This document shows positions 27,351 to 37,431 of a stretch of 64,000 nt of DNA, piece by piece (positions within the stretch are counted from its first letter, which is position 1; the number at the start of each line of letters is the position of its first letter). The position numbers were made by a program, and so were the translations under genes. The notes under the pieces are model-generated. The model ran no database searches and was not told the origin of the DNA. It saw only the letters and a program-made list of their open reading frames with translations. Origin of the DNA: Bacteroidota bacterium (GTDB taxonomy: Bacteria > Bacteroidota > Bacteroidia > Chitinophagales > Chitinophagaceae); contig CANGUG010000003.1 in the NCBI GenBank assembly GCA_947457075.1, forward strand, positions 103,062-167,061, read 5' to 3'.

Positions 27351-28265
27351 CTATTTGCCCTTATGACTTACTTTTTGAATTTTACCGTTACCTACTAATT
27401 CTTTATGGATACTATCTAAAATCCCATTCACAAAATGACCACTTTGTTCTGTACTATAATCCTTCGCCAAATCGATATATTCATTAATAGAAACCTTGGT
27501 GGGTATTGTGTCAAAATAAACTAATTCGCAAACACCTAAACGCAATAAAATCATATCAATAACTGCAATTCGCTCAGGATCCCAGTTTTTTAATTTTGGC
27601 TTAATAATATCTTCTGAAATTGTTTTCTTTGAAATGGCAGTTTCTAATAAATCAATCGCAAACTTCATTTTTTCCTCTCCTACTAGATCTATAAAATTCA
27701 CCGAACCTGGTTTTTGTATATAATTCAATACAAAGCCTATCATCATATCTCCTTCGTCCTCCCAATTCGTGAAATGTGCATCGATATAATCCACTGCATT
27801 TTCAGATCCTAAAATAATGGTGCCGAAAATGAATTTTAGAATTTCTTTTTCTTTAGCCTTGTCTCTATTTTCTTCTAAGATATAGGTTTTGTATTCATTG
27901 GATTCAGAAAGTTGTCTGAATAAATTTTTAACCAAATCAGCTTCTAACCATTGGTTGGGTTTAACCAATTCCACTGCTTTTTTGAAAGATTCTGATTCAA
28001 TGGTTTGCCAAACAATTGTATTACCCGCAATTTTGATATTAACTGATAAATCAGCTTGGTCAGGTAAGTTTTTGGAAGCACGTTGTTGGGATTCCACTTC
28101 GGCATATAAAGCCACTTGATGTATAAGGTGTATTAGGAAAACAAACAGATTTCTGGATTTATCAAATTCTTTATTAAGTAATTGATTTGGGGTACCCTGA
28201 ATAGTAGATTCTAGCATGTATAAAACCTGCATTACTTTAATTCGGATGTTTCTTCTGTTCATCAT
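27351..28265 (-). CDS. nusB: Transcription antitermination factor NusB
   Basis: RNA-binding factor of the rRNA antitermination complex, pairing with NusE (S10) at boxA. It is 304 residues, about twice the E. coli length, as usual in Bacteroidota, because of extra N-terminal and middle sequence. The N-terminus MNRRNIRIKVMQVLYMLE is the first NusB helix. The C-terminal core has NWDPERIAVIDMILLRLGVCEL and PTKVSINEYIDLAKDYSTEQSGHFVNGILD, the most conserved part. The two adjacent ATG codons at 28265 and 28262 are equally possible starts. Upstream is the divergent groES. Confidence 0.95.
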   Translation of the reverse strand: MMNRRNIRIKVMQVLYMLESTIQGTPNQLLNKEFDKSRNLFVFLIHLIHQVALYAEVESQQRASKNLPDQADLSVNIKIAGNTIVWQTIESESFKKAVELVKPNQWLEADLVKNLFRQLSESNEYKTYILEENRDKAKEKEILKFIFGTIILGSENAVDYIDAHFTNWEDEGDMMIGFVLNYIQKPGSVNFIDLVGEEKMKFAIDLLETAISKKTISEDIIKPKLKNWDPERIAVIDMILLRLGVCELVYFDTIPTKVSINEYIDLAKDYSTEQSGHFVNGILDSIHKELVGNGKIQKVSHKGK

Positions 28266-28362
28266 ATTAATAAGAGCTATAAGGCGGGCAAAGCTATCTA
28301 ATAAAATCCAAAAAAACTGACATTTTTTACATAATTAAGCCCAAAACCTTCAAATTTAAGCA

Positions 28363-28370
28363 TAGATTTG
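28363..28370 (+). promoter_or_regulatory. Possible -7 element of groES-groEL promoter
   Basis: TAGATTTG fits TAnnTTTG and lies 128 bases before groES, implying a leader of about 120 nt. No CIRCE-type inverted repeat (TTAGCACTC/GAGTGCTAA) was seen in the 233-base gap. No clear -33 element. Confidence 0.35.
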
Positions 28371-28498
28371 CCACCCCTGTCTCCCCAAATTGCATGTTAC
28401 TGCTATTTTGACTTATTTAAAGCGAAAAATAGTCACTGGCAAGGTTGTTGAAGATAGAGAAGTATATCATTTAATTTAAAACCAAAAAACGATAAAGT

Positions 28499-28792
28499 AT
28501 GGCTAAGAGTACGGCAAAAAAACTAAACATTACGCCCTTACATGACAGAGTAATTGTGATGCCTGCCGCTGCTGAAGAGAAAACAGCTGGAGGAATCATT
28601 ATCCCAGACACTGCAAAAGAGAAACCACAACGTGGAGTAATAGTTGCTGCTGGTCCTGGAAAAAAAGACGAACCCGTAACTGTTAAAGTGGGTGATACCG
28701 TTTTATATGGTAAATACGCTGGCACAGAGATTCAAATTGAAGGTCAAGATTTATTAATCATGCGTGAGAGTGATATTTTGGCTATTGTATAA
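28499..28792 (+). CDS. groES: Co-chaperonin GroES
   Basis: Heptameric lid of the GroEL folding chamber, 97 residues. The N-terminal strand [34 protein letters not shown] includes the mobile loop that docks on Gro[17 protein letters not shown] and the C-terminal [13 protein letters not shown] complete the family pattern. It is followed by groEL after 54 bases and the pair is almost certainly one transcript. No heat-shock operator was recognised in the upstream gap. Confidence 0.98.
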   Translation: MAKSTAKKLNITPLHDRVIVMPAAAEEKTAGGIIIPDTAKEKPQRGVIVAAGPGKKDEPVTVKVGDTVLYGKYAGTEIQIEGQDLLIMRESDILAIV

Positions 28793-28846
28793 ATGATACA
28801 TCCAATCTATCCAATTAAAATTAAATAACGTTTAAAATAAGTTTAT

Positions 28847-30481
28847 ATGTCTAAAATGATTTTTTTCGATTTAGAAGCGAGAAATAAAATGAAAAAAGGT
28901 GTTGACACATTAGCCAACGCTGTGAAAGTTACTTTAGGGCCAAAAGGTCGTAATGTAGTGATTGAGAAAAAATTTGGATCTCCCTCTGTAACAAAGGATG
29001 GTGTATCTGTAGCTAAAGAAATTGATTTAGAAGATCCAATCGAAAACATTGGCGCTCAAATGGTAAAAGAAGTTGCCTCTAAAACTGCCGATCAAGCGGG
29101 TGATGGTACCACTACAGCAACTGTATTGGCACAAGCCATTGTTGGAGAAGGTTTAAGAAACGTTACAGCTGGCGCCAATCCAATGGATTTAAAGCGTGGT
29201 ATTGACAAAGCAGTTGAAAAAGTAGTGGCTAGTTTAAAAGCACAATCTCAAACAGTTGGAAACGACACAAAGAAAATTGAGCAAGTAGCTTCTATCTCTG
29301 CAAACAACGACAACGAAATTGGTAAGTTAATTGCCATGGCAATGTCTAAAGTGGGTAAAGAAGGGGTTATCACTGTTGAAGAAGCAAAAGGTACTGATAC
29401 AACTGTTGACGTTGTAGAAGGTATGCAATTTGATCGTGGTTATGTATCTCCCTACTTCGTAACCAATAGCGAAAAGATGGAAGCAGAAATGCAAAATCCA
29501 TACATCTTAATTTATGACAAGAAGATTTCAGCGATGAAAGACATCTTACATATTTTAGAGAAAGTAGCGCAAACAAGTCGTCCATTAGTAATTATTGCGG
29601 AGGATTTAGAAGGCGAAGCAATGGCTACATTGGTGGTAAACAAATTACGTGGCACCATTAAAGTAGCTGCTGTTAAAGCACCAGGATTTGGTGACAGAAG
29701 AAAAGAAATGTTAACAGACATCGCTATTTTAACTGCAGGCACTGTAATTAGTGAAGAGCAAGGATTTAAATTAGAAAATGCTGACTTATCTTATTTAGGT
29801 CAAGCCTCTTCCATCACTATTGACAAAGACAACACCGTTATTGTTGGTGGTAAAGGTAAAAAAGCAGATATCACAAGTCGTGTAAATCAAATTAAGGCAC
29901 AAATTGAAAACACCACTTCAGAATACGATAAAGAAAAATTACAAGAGCGTTTAGCGAAATTAAGTGGTGGTGTAGCTGTATTGTATGTAGGTGCTGCCAC
30001 TGAAACTGAAATGAAAGAAAAGAAGGATCGTGTGGACGATGCTTTACACGCTACACGTGCTGCAGTGGAAGAAGGTATTGTTCCAGGTGGTGGTGTTGCT
30101 TACATTCGTGCAGTAGCAAGTTTAGATAAATTAAAAGGGGCTAACGAAGATGAGAATACCGGTATCCAAATTGTACGTCGTGCAATTGAAGAGCCATTAC
30201 GTCAAATTGTTAAGAATAGCGGTATCGAAGGTTCTATTGTTGTACAAAGAATCAAAGAAGGTAAAGACGACTTTGGTTTCAATGCAAGAACAGAAGTTTT
30301 CGAAAACTTATTCAAAGCAGGCGTTATCGACCCCACTAAAGTATCAAGAGTTGCATTAGAAAATGCAGCATCCATTGCTTCTATGTTATTAACAACAGAA
30401 TGCGTGATTGCTGATAAACCTAAGCCAGAAGCTGCTCCACACGGTGGTGGTGCACCTGATATGGGTGGAATGGGTTACTAA
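28847..30481 (+). CDS. groEL: Chaperonin GroEL
   Basis: Large chaperonin subunit that folds proteins in an ATP-driven double ring, 544 residues. The ATP-binding blocks are [18 protein letters not shown] and DGVSVAKEI near the start, [13 protein letters not shown] near residue 87, and [16 protein letters not shown] near 405. The C-terminus ends in the usual Gly-Met-rich tail ([11 protein letters not shown]). The N-terminus [15 protein letters not shown] is typical of Bacteroidota. It is the only chaperonin in the window and ends at a strong terminator. Confidence 0.98.
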   Translation: MSKMIFFDLEARNKMKKGVDTLANAVKVTLGPKGRNVVIEKKFGSPSVTKDGVSVAKEIDLEDPIENIGAQMVKEVASKTADQAGDGTTTATVLAQAIVGEGLRNVTAGANPMDLKRGIDKAVEKVVASLKAQSQTVGNDTKKIEQVASISANNDNEIGKLIAMAMSKVGKEGVITVEEAKGTDTTVDVVEGMQFDRGYVSPYFVTNSEKMEAEMQNPYILIYDKKISAMKDILHILEKVAQTSRPLVIIAEDLEGEAMATLVVNKLRGTIKVAAVKAPGFGDRRKEMLTDIAILTAGTVISEEQGFKLENADLSYLGQASSITIDKDNTVIVGGKGKKADITSRVNQIKAQIENTTSEYDKEKLQERLAKLSGGVAVLYVGAATETEMKEKKDRVDDALHATRAAVEEGIVPGGGVAYIRAVASLDKLKGANEDENTGIQIVRRAIEEPLRQIVKNSGIEGSIVVQRIKEGKDDFGFNARTEVFENLFKAGVIDPTKVSRVALENAASIASMLLTTECVIADKPKPEAAPHGGGAPDMGGMGY

Positions 30482-30505
30482 AATAATACGCATAAGCGTT
30501 ATCAT

Positions 30506-30540
30506 AAAAAAAGCCTCAGCAATTGCTGAGGCTTTTTTTA
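30506..30540. terminator. Bidirectional terminator between groEL and YhhN gene
   Basis: Perfect 11-bp stem AAAGCCTCAGC / GCTGAGGCTTT with loop AATT, flanked by A and T runs on both sides, between convergent genes. Confidence 0.9.
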
Positions 30541-30552
30541 TTTGCTATTAAT

Positions 30553-31272
30553 TTATTGTAATTTGGAAGCGTCCAATTTAGTAAAATATAGTTGAAACCC
30601 CTTTGCTAAAAATAATTGAGCCATACCATAAGTAAGCATGGTCACTAATCCAATATTTTTGATGGGATGATGCAATGACCAATCAAATTTATTGAAAGCT
30701 AATACAGCATCTGAGCTAATAAAAAATAACATGCCAGGCAACCAAAATAAAGTTGAAATAACCTCCCCTTTTGAATTTCCCCCAGCATGTATGGCCATTA
30801 ATGCAGCACTACAAATAAGTGCCATATATACAAGAATAGGATAAATTAAAGTCCCCATTGCTTTTTGAAGCAATAAATAAATTAACACACAGAATGCCAA
30901 TAACAATAAGGTAAAAAGTAAAAACTTTTTTGACTTTGGTTGACCTATGCCATTTATATTATGAAACATTAAAATATTAAAAATATGGGTAGTCATAAAT
31001 GCCAACATCCCAACAATAAATAAATGATCATAGCTCAATAAAACATCCCCTAAAAAAGATCCCAACATCGCAAATAGTACCAGCCACTTAACTTTTGGCG
31101 CTGATGGAAAAAAATTTTGTGTAACTAAATATGCCATTAAAGTAGGCAATAGTAAAGCCTTTGTGGCAAACTGCCAGCTGGCAAAATTTGGACCTAATAC
31201 CTGGGCGTATAAATGTGCTGACAAGATTAAGATGTAGATAGTTATCCCCCACTTTTGCATAAAAATTTTCAT
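30553..31272 (-). CDS. YhhN/TMEM86-family lysoplasmalogenase-like membrane protein
   Basis: Inner-membrane protein of 239 residues with about eight hydrophobic helices covering the whole length. The family pattern is visible in LGSFLGDVLLSYDHLFIVGMLAFMTTHIFNI (the GD and F-x-TH residues; near 78-107) and in the late helix MLFFISSDAVLAFNKF. Members of the YhhN family include vertebrate lysoplasmalogenases that cleave the vinyl ether of lysoplasmalogens. Whether this bacterial protein has that activity is unknown. It is convergent with groEL and divergent from the small membrane protein gene at 31344. Confidence 0.88.
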   Translation of the reverse strand: MKIFMQKWGITIYILILSAHLYAQVLGPNFASWQFATKALLLPTLMAYLVTQNFFPSAPKVKWLVLFAMLGSFLGDVLLSYDHLFIVGMLAFMTTHIFNILMFHNINGIGQPKSKKFLLFTLLLLAFCVLIYLLLQKAMGTLIYPILVYMALICSAALMAIHAGGNSKGEVISTLFWLPGMLFFISSDAVLAFNKFDWSLHHPIKNIGLVTMLTYGMAQLFLAKGFQLYFTKLDASKLQ

Positions 31273-31343
31273 AGTTCGTGTTTATTTTATTAAAAGTACG
31301 GTATGACTCGTATATTATTGTCGTCATTTCATAAATTTGTAAA

Positions 31344-31655
31344 ATGTTAAGTAAGGAGGAAGAGCAATTTTACCAACAGTGGGAAAAAGAGAGAGTCCAA
31401 CCCCAATATAAACGCCGACCATTTTTACGTGGATTAAGTGTGGGTTTGCTAATTGGATTGGTGGTACTTGTCATTTCTGAATTGGGATGGTATGAAAGGG
31501 CCCAAATGGTTGCCAATCGAAGGGGTAATGAAACTTGGATAATTATTGCTATCCTCGTAATTTCAATTGGTTTTGGATGGTTATACCAGCAATTTACTTC
31601 AGAAATGAACGAACAAAGATTTCAAGAATTAAAACATATAAAAAACAAAAAATGA
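31344..31655 (+). CDS. Small two-helix membrane protein, unknown function
   Basis: Uncharacterised protein of 103 residues. The first ~28 residues are charged (KEEEQFYQQWEKER). Two transmembrane helices follow (FLRGLSVGLLIGLVVLVISELGW and WIIIAILVISIGFGWLYQQF), separated by a short polar loop, and the C-terminus is charged. By the positive-inside rule both ends are probably cytosolic. The stop overlaps the ATG of the FKBP gene (ATGA), a sign of translational coupling. No family was recognised; its link to the FKBP lipoprotein is positional only. Confidence 0.75.
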   Translation: MLSKEEEQFYQQWEKERVQPQYKRRPFLRGLSVGLLIGLVVLVISELGWYERAQMVANRRGNETWIIIAILVISIGFGWLYQQFTSEMNEQRFQELKHIKNKK

Positions 31656-32158
31656 GCATTTTTAACACAAAAGGAAAATTCACAGCAAGTTTAGCATCTG
31701 TTTTGGCTATCACAGCCCTAATTTTCATCCTTTCTTCCCAAACTGCATGTAATAAATCAGAACCCTGTAATTTAACCGCTAATTATATACCTGATAGAAA
31801 TACGGCTCAAAATGCGGCAATGGTTGCTTTTTGTAATGCCCGCAATATTACTTATACCACCGATTCAAGTGGTATTTTATACCAAATTATCACAGCTGGT
31901 GCATCCAAAAAACCAAACCTATGTGAAACAATATCAATGACTTATACAGGTACATTATTAAATGGCACCCAATTTGATGCAGGTACTATCTCCTACCCAT
32001 TAAGCCAATTAATTCTAGGTTGGCAGATCGCCGTGCCTAAAATTGGTAAAGGGGGGCGCATAAAGGTGGTCATTCCTTCCTCACTTGCTTATGGAGGACA
32101 GGCAAGAAGTGGCATTCCAGCCAATTCTCCCTTGTATTTTGACATTGTTTTGAACTAG
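31652..32158 (+). CDS. FKBP-type peptidyl-prolyl isomerase, envelope lipoprotein
   Basis: Prolyl isomerase of 168 residues. A signal sequence (ASVLAITALIFILSSQTAC) ends in a probable lipid-modified cysteine, so it should act in the periplasm. The FKBP domain fills residues ~75-168, with ISMTYTGTLLNGTQFDAG, LILGWQIAVPKIGKGGRIKVVIPSSLAYGG and the C-terminal NSPLYFDIVLN. The track ORF from 31535 is too long: its first 39 residues overlap the previous gene, and the ATG at 31652 overlaps that gene's stop by four bases. Likely assists folding of exported proteins. Confidence 0.93.
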   Translation: MSIFNTKGKFTASLASVLAITALIFILSSQTACNKSEPCNLTANYIPDRNTAQNAAMVAFCNARNITYTTDSSGILYQIITAGASKKPNLCETISMTYTGTLLNGTQFDAGTISYPLSQLILGWQIAVPKIGKGGRIKVVIPSSLAYGGQARSGIPANSPLYFDIVLN

Positions 32159-32200
32159 GAAATTAATGCCTTTTTAGGCCTAATTTTCCCTTGTTTCCAT

Positions 32201-32208
32201 TATATTTG
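32201..32208 (+). promoter_or_regulatory. Possible -7 element of secDF promoter
   Basis: TATATTTG, 29 bases before the secDF start. A matching -33 element at 19-20 nt was not found. Confidence 0.35.
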
Positions 32209-32237
32209 CCGACTAAAAATCAGTTAACCAAACTATT

Positions 32238-35234
32238 ATGCAACTCAAAGGATTAGTGCGCTTTTTTGCAATTGCGCTTATTTTAATTTGTCTTTATCAA
32301 TTATCATTTACCTATTTTGTAAATAGCCATGAAAAAGACATGGAGGCAAAGGCTTCAACCTGGATCAAGAAATTCCCTAAAGCTGAAAGTGTTTATCCTT
32401 CAGACAAAGAGAAACAATCATTTTACAATGACAGTTTAAGTGAAGTAAAGAAAACCTATTTCAAGCGTTTATTGGACAGTACAAAAGACACAAAATTATT
32501 TTTTGGATTAACTACTTACGGTAGTGCAAAAGAAAAAGAATTGATGTTGGGCCTTGATTTACAAGGTGGTATGAGTGTTACCATGGAAGTTAGCTTGGAT
32601 GGTTTAATTAAGTCATTAGCCAACTATTCAAAGGATCCCTCATTTAATACTGCTTTAAACAATGCAGTTGCTAAAAAAGCAAATAATAGCGGTGATTTGA
32701 TTACCTTATTTATGGAAGAATACGCACGTGTGAATCCATCTGGTAAATTAGCCCCTCTTTTCGCACAAAGAAGTAGTAAAAGTGCCAACAAGCTTAAAAT
32801 TGATGCTTCAAACGAAGAAGTAGCCACTTATTTAAGAGCCCAATCAGCTGCTGCATTTGAATCTACAATCAATATATTAACTAAACGTATTGATAAATTT
32901 GGTTTGGCTTCTCCTAATATCAATCCAAACGCCAATAAAGGAATTATCAATATCGAATTAGCAGGTATTAGCGATAAGGAAAGAGTAAGAGCTAATTTGC
33001 AATCAACTGCCAATCTTCAAATTTTTGAAGTATATACTTTAGAAAATCCTGATTTAGGGAATGCAATTTTAGCTGCTGACAAGTCAATTGAAGATAATTT
33101 AAATGGCATTAAGGATACAACAAGTAATGCTAAATTAGATACGACAAAAATTAACCAAAATAAAAATCCATTACGTAGAATTGTTCAATTTAGTCAACCT
33201 TATCAAGGTAAAAATGGACAACCTTACTATTCTGGTGTAATTGGTTATACTTTAAAGAAAGACACTGCCACTTTAAATGCATGGTTAAAATTACCTGAAG
33301 TGAAATCGAAATTCCCTTCTAACCTAGTATTTATGTATGGTAAGACGGAAGAAGAAACAGATCCTAAAGCAAAAGACATTTTACCATTGTACGCAATTAA
33401 AACTTTAGATAATGGACAAGCTGAATTAGAAGGCGACATTATTGAAAGTGCATCAGTAGGAACCAATGAAGTGGGCAAGATTGATATCAAAATGAATATG
33501 AAATCTGATGCAACACGTATTTGGGCAAAAATGACTACCAAAAACATAGGCAAACCTATTGCCATTGTGCTTGACAACATGGTTTATTCTGCTCCTAATG
33601 TAAACGATGCAATCACTACTGGTAGTACTTCTATTAGTGGCAACTATACTATTAAAACTGCACAAGATTTAGTGGATATCTTAAAGATTGGTGCTTTACC
33701 AGCCACGGCTAAAATTGTTCAAGAGCAATTAATTGGCCCAACTTTAGGTAAAACAACAGTTGAAGGTGGATTAATGTCATTTGGTATTGCCTTCTTAGTG
33801 ATTTTCGCATTAATGTTATTGTATTTTAACACAGGTGGATGGGTAGCTAATATTGCACTTATCTTAAACTTGTTATTTACGATTGGAATATTAAGTGCAT
33901 TAGGATTTACTTTGACTGCCCCTGGTATCGCTGGTTTGGTATTAACCATTGGTATGGCGGTGGATACCAACGTAATTATATTTGAAAGAATTAAAGAAGA
34001 ATTAACAAAAGGTAAGAGCTATCAAATGGCTGTATCTGACGGATACAAGCGTTCTATGTCACCAGTATTGGATGCACACGTTACTACCCTTTTGACTGCT
34101 TGTATTTTGGCCTACTTTGGATTAGGTCCAGTATTAGGATTTGCTACAACACAAATCATTGGTATTTTATTATCCTTGTTCTGTGGAATCTTAGTATCTC
34201 GTTTAATCACTGATATTTATACTAGCAAGAATAGACATTTTGAATACTTTACAAAAGTTTCCAAATCTATCTTCAAGCATGCTAATTTTAAATTCATTGA
34301 ATTCAGAAAGTACGCATACTTATTATCAGTAGTTGTATTAATTATGGGTATTGCTTCCTTCTTTAACGGATTTGACGAAGGTGTTGAATTCGCAGGAGGA
34401 AGAAGCTACACTGTTAAATTTAACAAAGCTGTAAATACCGAAGAAGTGAGAGCAGCTTTAAAACCTGTATTTGGTGACGAAGCGCCAATTATCAAAACAA
34501 TTGACACTAAGAATCAAGTAAATATTACTACCTCTTATTTAATTAAGAAACAAGGTAAAGAAGTAGATAAATTAGTGGAAACTAAATTATATGAAGGCTT
34601 AGTTAAATTTTTACCGCAGGGTACAAGCTTCAAAGATTTTGAAGAAAAATACAAACAAAGTTCTCAAACTGTATTGCCTTCCATTTCTGAGGAATTAAAA
34701 TCAGGCGCTACCAACGCAACCATATTTGCCATCATCGCAATATGTTTATACATCTTTATTCGCTTCCGTGATTGGAGATATTCTTTAGGTACTATCTTCT
34801 CCTTATTGCACGATGTATTGGTCACCTTAATTGTATTTAGTTTCCTAAGAAGAGTTGTTCCATTTGCATTAGAAATTGACCAGCACTTTATTGCTGCGGT
34901 ATTAACTGTAATTGGATTCTCTATGAATGATACGGTGATTGTTTATGACCGTATTCGTGAAGATTCTAATTTAATGAAAGGATCAGACAATGCTAGTATA
35001 ATTAACCGAGCAATCAATGAAACATTAAGTCGTACCATCATGACTTCCTTAACGGTGTTCTTGGTAATCTTAATATTGTTCTTCTTTGGTGGTGAAGTAA
35101 CCAAAGGTTTTGCATTTGCCATGTTAATTGGTGTAATTACAGGTACCTATTCTTCTATCTTCGTGGCTGCACCTGTATTGGTTGATTTCGCAAAGAATCG
35201 TCCATTGGGTCGCGCAGAAAATAAAAAGAAATAA
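32238..35234 (+). CDS. secDF: Protein translocase subunit SecDF (fusion)
   Basis: RND-type membrane motor that pulls proteins out of the Sec channel using the proton gradient. The single chain of 998 residues fuses SecD (to ~670) and SecF (~680-998). SecD features are the first helix, LGLDLQGGMSVTMEV near residue 105, the large periplasmic domain, and the membrane block GIAGLVLTIGMAVDTNVIIFERI. SecF shows FNGFDEGVEFAGGRSYTVKF and the membrane block VLTVIGFSMNDTVIVYDRIRE, which includes the conserved proton-path aspartate. Fusion is normal in Bacteroidota. Followed by a strong terminator. Confidence 0.98.
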   Translation: MQLKGLVRFFAIALILICLYQLSFTYFVNSHEKDMEAKASTWIKKFPKAESVYPSDKEKQSFYNDSLSEVKKTYFKRLLDSTKDTKLFFGLTTYGSAKEKELMLGLDLQGGMSVTMEVSLDGLIKSLANYSKDPSFNTALNNAVAKKANNSGDLITLFMEEYARVNPSGKLAPLFAQRSSKSANKLKIDASNEEVATYLRAQSAAAFESTINILTKRIDKFGLASPNINPNANKGIINIELAGISDKERVRANLQSTANLQIFEVYTLENPDLGNAILAADKSIEDNLNGIKDTTSNAKLDTTKINQNKNPLRRIVQFSQPYQGKNGQPYYSGVIGYTLKKDTATLNAWLKLPEVKSKFPSNLVFMYGKTEEETDPKAKDILPLYAIKTLDNGQAELEGDIIESASVGTNEVGKIDIKMNMKSDATRIWAKMTTKNIGKPIAIVLDNMVYSAPNVNDAITTGSTSISGNYTIKTAQDLVDILKIGALPATAKIVQEQLIGPTLGKTTVEGGLMSFGIAFLVIFALMLLYFNTGGWVANIALILNLLFTIGILSALGFTLTAPGIAGLVLTIGMAVDTNVIIFERIKEELTKGKSYQMAVSDGYKRSMSPVLDAHVTTLLTACILAYFGLGPVLGFATTQIIGILLSLFCGILVSRLITDIYTSKNRHFEYFTKVSKSIFKHANFKFIEFRKYAYLLSVVVLIMGIASFFNGFDEGVEFAGGRSYTVKFNKAVNTEEVRAALKPVFGDEAPIIKTIDTKNQVNITTSYLIKKQGKEVDKLVETKLYEGLVKFLPQGTSFKDFEEKYKQSSQTVLPSISEELKSGATNATIFAIIAICLYIFIRFRDWRYSLGTIFSLLHDVLVTLIVFSFLRRVVPFALEIDQHFIAAVLTVIGFSMNDTVIVYDRIREDSNLMKGSDNASIINRAINETLSRTIMTSLTVFLVILILFFFGGEVTKGFAFAMLIGVITGTYSSIFVAAPVLVDFAKNRPLGRAENKKK

Positions 35235-35255
35235 ATTATCATTCTTAATTGATAC

Positions 35256-35286
35256 AAAAAGGCCTCACATTTGTGAGGCCTTTTTA
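35256..35286. terminator. Bidirectional terminator between secDF and the Fe-S carrier gene
   Basis: AAAAAGGCCTCACA TT TGTGAGGCCTTTTT: perfect 14-bp dyad with A and T runs, serving both convergent genes. Confidence 0.9.
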
Positions 35287-35307
35287 TTAGTATATAAATA
35301 CAATAAG

Positions 35308-35658
35308 TTATACAGCAAAGCTGGTTCCACAACCACAGGTGCTTGAAGCATTGGGATTGTTAAAGGTAAAACCTCGGCTATTTAACCCGCCTTGCCAGTC
35401 GATATGCATACCAAATAAGTAAATTTGATGGGCAGCTTCCATACAACAGGGGATTCCTTCAAAAACAAATTCTAAATCACCTTCTTTAGGGGTATCAAAA
35501 CCTAAAACATAGGTCATTCCGGAGCAACCTCCTCCTTTTACCCCTACCCTTAATTTTTGTTGTTGGTCAAAGTCGGGTTCACCCATTAAACGGGTTAATT
35601 CCTCCACTGCTGAGGCGGTAAAACTTACCGGAGTGTTTAATATTGTATCTGTAGCCAT
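35308..35658 (-). CDS. A-type iron-sulfur cluster carrier (IscA/ErpA/HesB family)
   Basis: Cytosolic scaffold or carrier that passes Fe-S clusters to client enzymes, 116 residues. The three ligand cysteines are in VGVKGGGCSGMTYVLGF (near residue 45) and in the C-terminal SSTCGCGTSF. Also typical are ISFT-like VSFTASAVEELTRLM at the start and the SRGFTFNNPNA block before the CGCG. It could serve the Fe-S enzymes in this window (MqnE, SdaA), but that is inference. It is transcribed away from the acyl-CoA mutase gene. Confidence 0.95.
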   Translation of the reverse strand: MATDTILNTPVSFTASAVEELTRLMGEPDFDQQQKLRVGVKGGGCSGMTYVLGFDTPKEGDLEFVFEGIPCCMEAAHQIYLFGMHIDWQGGLNSRGFTFNNPNASSTCGCGTSFAV

Positions 35659-35776
35659 AAATTAATAATTTATAATGCAAAATTACAATAACTATGGGAT
35701 ATGCTGATTGCATAAAATTTCGAAAATAGAAATAATATCCTACCCCTTAAGATGTGATTTTTTCGTAAATTGAAGC

Positions 35777-37345
35777 ATGCAAGACAAAGTGAAAAAGACA
35801 GACAGCGGTATATCTATCCAAAAAGTATATACCAAGGCAGATTTGCCCAATAATTTAGATGGCAGTCAATTACCAGGTGAATTTCCTTACACAAGAGGAG
35901 TCCAACCAGATATGTATCTTGGAAAATTATGGACCATGCGCCAGTATGCAGGATTTTCAACTGCCGAAGAAAGCAACCAACGTTACCATTTTTTATTAGC
36001 ACAAGGTGTAATGGGATTAAGTGTTGCTTTTGATTTACCCACCCAAATTGGGTATGATCCTGATCATGCTTTAGCAGAAGGTGAAGTGGGCAAAGTAGGT
36101 GTTTCCATTTGTTCCTTAGCCGATATGGAAGTTTTATTTAAGGACATCCCTTTGGATAAAATAAGTACTTCCATGACCATTAATTCAACTGGATTTATTT
36201 TATTAGCCTTGTATGTTGCATTGGCTAAAAAAAGAGGGATTGATATTAAGCAGTTGGCAGGTACGATTCAAAATGATATTTTAAAAGAATATGCAGCAAG
36301 AGGAACTTATATTTATCCTCCCAAACATTCAATGCGTATTATCACTGATATATTTGAATGGTGCAGTACAAATGTTCCAAAATGGAATAGTATTAGTATT
36401 TCTGGTTATCATATCAGAGAAGCAGGCAGTACGGCTGTTCAAGAAATTGCTTTTACTTTAAGTAACGGTAAAGCCTATGTCAAAGCTGCATTAGAAAAAG
36501 GATTAGACATTAATGTTTTTGGAAAAAGACTTTCTTTTTTCTTCAATGCACATAATAACTTATTTGAAGAAGTAGCTAAATTTAGAGCAGCCAGAAAAAT
36601 GTGGGCAACTATTATGAAAGATCTAGGCGCCACTGACGAAAAAGCTTTGATGCTACGATTTCATACACAAACAGGTGGTGCAACACTTACTGCACAACAA
36701 CCCCTTAACAATATAAGCAGGGTAACTTTACAAACCCTAGCAGCTGTTTTAGGCGGCACACAAAGCTTACATACCAACGGATTCGATGAGGCATTGGGAT
36801 TGCCCACACAGGAAGCTGCAAGCATTGCACTAAGAACGCAACAAATTGTCGCATATGAAAGTGGGGTCACCGATACGGTAGATCCATTGGCGGGAAGTTA
36901 TTTCATTGAAAATTTAACCAATCAGGTTGAACTGGAAGCATTGAAAATTATGCAACAAATTGATGAAATGGGTGGAAGCGTAATGGCAATTGAAAATGGA
37001 TTTATGCAAAATAAGATTGCAGATAGTGCATATGCATATCAGAAAAAAATAGAATCTAAAGAAAAGATAATTGTTGGAGTGAATGAATTCAAATCGGAGT
37101 CAACCACTAATATCCCTATTTTAAGAATTGATGAAAAAATTAGGCAGGAACAAATCGAAAAGTTGAAAGTATTTAAATCCAATAGAGATGAATCAAAAGT
37201 GAAAGCTAGTTTATTGGCGATAAAAGAGGCTGCCTTAGGTACGAAAAATTTAATGCCAGTGGTAATTGAAGCAGTAGAGCATCACTGCACATTAGGTGAA
37301 ATTTCAGATACCTTAAGAAGTGTATTTGGCGAATACCAATCTTAA
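35777..37345 (+). CDS. Acyl-CoA mutase large subunit (methylmalonyl-CoA mutase-like)
   Basis: Substrate-binding subunit of a B12-dependent carbon-skeleton mutase, 522 residues. It contains the TIM-barrel domain only; the B12-binding domain with DxHxxG is absent and must be a separate subunit, not in this window. Conserved blocks are [23 protein letters not shown] (residues ~38-60), [18 protein letters not shown], and [18 protein letters not shown]. In methylmalonyl-CoA mutases the residue after TRG-x is a tyrosine that stacks in the active site; here it is glutamine. The actual acyl-CoA isomerised is therefore uncertain. Confidence 0.9.
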   Translation: MQDKVKKTDSGISIQKVYTKADLPNNLDGSQLPGEFPYTRGVQPDMYLGKLWTMRQYAGFSTAEESNQRYHFLLAQGVMGLSVAFDLPTQIGYDPDHALAEGEVGKVGVSICSLADMEVLFKDIPLDKISTSMTINSTGFILLALYVALAKKRGIDIKQLAGTIQNDILKEYAARGTYIYPPKHSMRIITDIFEWCSTNVPKWNSISISGYHIREAGSTAVQEIAFTLSNGKAYVKAALEKGLDINVFGKRLSFFFNAHNNLFEEVAKFRAARKMWATIMKDLGATDEKALMLRFHTQTGGATLTAQQPLNNISRVTLQTLAAVLGGTQSLHTNGFDEALGLPTQEAASIALRTQQIVAYESGVTDTVDPLAGSYFIENLTNQVELEALKIMQQIDEMGGSVMAIENGFMQNKIADSAYAYQKKIESKEKIIVGVNEFKSESTTNIPILRIDEKIRQEQIEKLKVFKSNRDESKVKASLLAIKEAALGTKNLMPVVIEAVEHHCTLGEISDTLRSVFGEYQS

Positions 37346-37431
37346 CGATTTATAAAAAACATGGATCAAAAAAGTAGTATTACTTTATATTAAATCCAAT
37401 AACTAAAACAAATAACTATAAACAAATATCA

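Noticed and set aside
28266-28498. CIRCE/HrcA operator before groES-groEL
   Set aside because: No TTAGCACTC-N9-GAGTGCTAA dyad or close variant was found in the gap.
31535-31651. Longer N-terminus of the FKBP gene as in the ORF track
   Set aside because: It would overlap the preceding gene by 121 bases and hide the signal peptide; the ATG at 31652 has a classic ATGA overlap.
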